A DNA stretch of 64,000 nucleotides, from positions 13,149,748-13,213,747 of the forward strand of contig JAQFVV010012400.1 in assembly GCA_028023455.1 (NCBI GenBank), written 5' to 3'. Each line of letters begins with the position of its first letter. The first letter of the stretch is position 1. The notes beneath the pieces are model-generated. The model saw nothing but the letters and a program-made list of their open reading frames with translations. It was not told where the DNA came from and ran no database searches. Positions 62,607 through 64,000 of this stretch are shown in pieces. Position numbers and translations under genes: made by a program. Source of the DNA: Epiperipatus broadwayi. Lineage: Eukaryota > Onychophora > Udeonychophora > Euonychophora > Peripatidae.

Positions 62607-62763
62607 TTATTAATAAGTATGAATCAGTTTCTAGGCAAGCAAGCAAAGCATCCAACTGTTGCTTTTGTTTGTGGTGAAGTTGACGTAATGTTAAATGTTT
62701 AATCAGAAGTTCCTGTGTTCGATTATGCAAATCTTGTACTTGAGTCCGATTTAAAGTACCAAT
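62607..62763 (-). CDS. Penultimate exon of the unrecognised minus-strand gene
   Basis: On the minus strand it follows a T-tract with TTAAG and ends at donor GTAAGT, leaving one base (phase 1) that joins the exon at 55162 to make Asn. The 52 codons are open: IGTLNRTQVQDLHNRTQELL, then IKHLTLRQLHHKQKQQ, then LDALLACLETDSYLLI. The sequence is rich in Leu, Gln, His and Lys with heptad-like spacing, so a coiled coil is likely. I do not recognise the protein. The clean splice sites and the phase match to the next exon 7.4 kb away support a real gene. Confidence 0.68.
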
Positions 62764-62897
62764 CTTAAAAAAAAAAACCTTATATTATTATGTAAGTTAT
62801 ATATTGAAAACAGATTGGCCAATTCCAAAGAGTTTACTGAAAATGAAAGCCATAATTATCAAAGATAGTTTACCTGTACTTTCCATTTAAATTTTAC

Positions 62898-63350
62898 CAA
62901 AGTTTTTTTTGTAATAAACTAAAGATTAGCCTTTCAAGCTAACGTACATGCACTTTTTATGAATGTTAATAATAATAAATGAATACTTTCATTTCCAACA
63001 CAAGATAAAGACTTTGCGAACGAATAAATGAATCCACTTATTCATTCAACCCAAATGCTTATATATGGGCAAATCTTAAGTACTGGATATGAAAGCGTGA
63101 GGATAAATCAATCACTTTAAATTACTGTTTACTACGCCCATATATAAGCATTTAGGTTGAATGAATAAGTGGATTCATTTATTCGTTCGCAAAGACTTTA
63201 TCTTGTGTTGGAAATGAAAATATTCATTTATTATTATTAACATTCATAAAAAGCGCATGTACGTTAGCTTGAAAGGCTAATCTTTAGTTTATTACAATTT
63301 ATAAAACATAGCGCTATATAAATAAATGCCTCATTTACAAAGTTTTTTTT
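62898..63350. mobile_element. Foldback element with 160-bp arms and 13-bp flanking repeat
   Basis: Arms 62911-63070 and 63136-63295 are inverted and almost identical, with a 65-base spacer. The right arm is followed by a tail (63296-63337) with GCGCTATATAAATAAATG and CTCATTTA. The whole is flanked by CAAAGTTTTTTTT at 62898-62910 and 63338-63350, a likely 13-bp target duplication. The tail also occurs at 22058-22107. The asymmetry (tail on one side only) and long duplication are unlike a simple TIR transposon. It sits in the intron just upstream of the exon at 62763. Confidence 0.75.
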
Positions 63351-64000
63351 AAAAAATATGCAGTCAATATTCAAAAACAATCTTTCATACACATACAATA
63401 TATATAAGTAATCATATTAATACAATAAAAATAATTTGAAATATGTAGTTTTTCTTTAAATTTTTAAATCTTGTCTCTTTATGCAATGAAACTTGAAAAA
63501 CAATGGTACAAATTGTTGCCCCAAATCATAATATATGATCATCTGTATTTTTCTAAAAATTTGTTACCTAGTGCTAATTTATAATACCTCAAAGAGTTTA
63601 TCTTTTTTGTTTAAAAAGTTTATGAAATGGTAGATAGAGAAAAATATTACTATTAATAGACTAAAGCTTTCAATGAAAAGCAGTGACAAAATACATTATC
63701 ATTAAAAAATGAGTATGTAGGTAGAATATAATAATTATTTTATGTGGTGCAGCAAAAATGGAACTTCATCATATTACATTCCCATAGTTTACCGTAGACA
63801 AATCCCCAAATATGAATGGGTTTAGAATTATAGAAGAATTTAGAAAGTGAGATTTTTTTTTTAAATAACAGTTAACAAAACAAAGAGAAATTGAACTATT
63901 TATATATTAGATAATTTCTAATTGAAACAGAAGTAACTACCACCCACTGAGTTATGTGACATCAAAAATAGTGAAAGACAGATGATACCATTGTCTTTAA
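63351..64000. other. AT-rich end of window
   Basis: Probably intron of the minus-strand gene. I see no further exon. Confidence 0.5.

Overview
This window is AT-rich animal DNA. It looks arthropod, possibly chelicerate; that is inferred from the gene type, long introns and repeat load, and no lineage-specific marker was seen. There are no bacterial-type operons. Real genes appear as short exons with GT/AG borders inside long introns.

The clearest gene is the 3' end of a neurexin-IV/CASPR (contactin-associated protein) homologue on the plus strand. Six exons lie at 310-528, 7266-7502, 17460-17767, 22243-22339, 26326-26586 and 29728-29921, with compatible splice phases. They encode the end of one laminin-G domain, a six-cysteine EGF domain, a final laminin-G domain, a juxtamembrane stalk, one transmembrane helix and a short cytoplasmic tail with a 4.1-binding-like motif and a C-terminal PDZ ligand (EWFI). 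The 5' part of the gene lies outside the window.

A second, unrecognised gene on the minus strand contributes its last two exons (62607-62763 and 54972-55162). An isolated open exon-like segment lies at 36726-36875 (minus).

Most other recognisable sequence is mobile. Intron 1 holds a fragment resembling a Merlin/IS1016 transposase (about 1165-1431) and a 1.1-kb TA-flanked element. Intron 2 holds a TIR element (about 9702-12140) that encloses two direct repeats, each with a well-formed type-I hammerhead ribozyme on the minus strand, 392 bases apart. It also holds a TIR element filled with satellite repeats (12682-14508) and another TIR element (14770-15814). Intron 3 holds an inverted copy of the 1.1-kb element. 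Intron 4 holds a decayed RTE-like LINE and a solo LTR with a perfect 5-bp target duplication. Downstream are a pogo/Tigger-like relic (33654-34517), a Penelope-like fragment (35330-36600), a hAT-type MITE (47696-48092), a second satellite-bearing TIR element (50159-52610) with a palindromic element nested in it, and a TIR element with an 8-bp near-perfect duplication (53328-54410). Two head-to-head Penelope-like copies (57300-60990) and a 160-bp-arm foldback element (62911-63337) lie in or next to the second gene.

The most unusual signal is the tandem hammerhead pair. Its geometry matches what is known of animal retrozymes and Penelope-associated ribozymes, and it predicts a 392-nt RNA unit.
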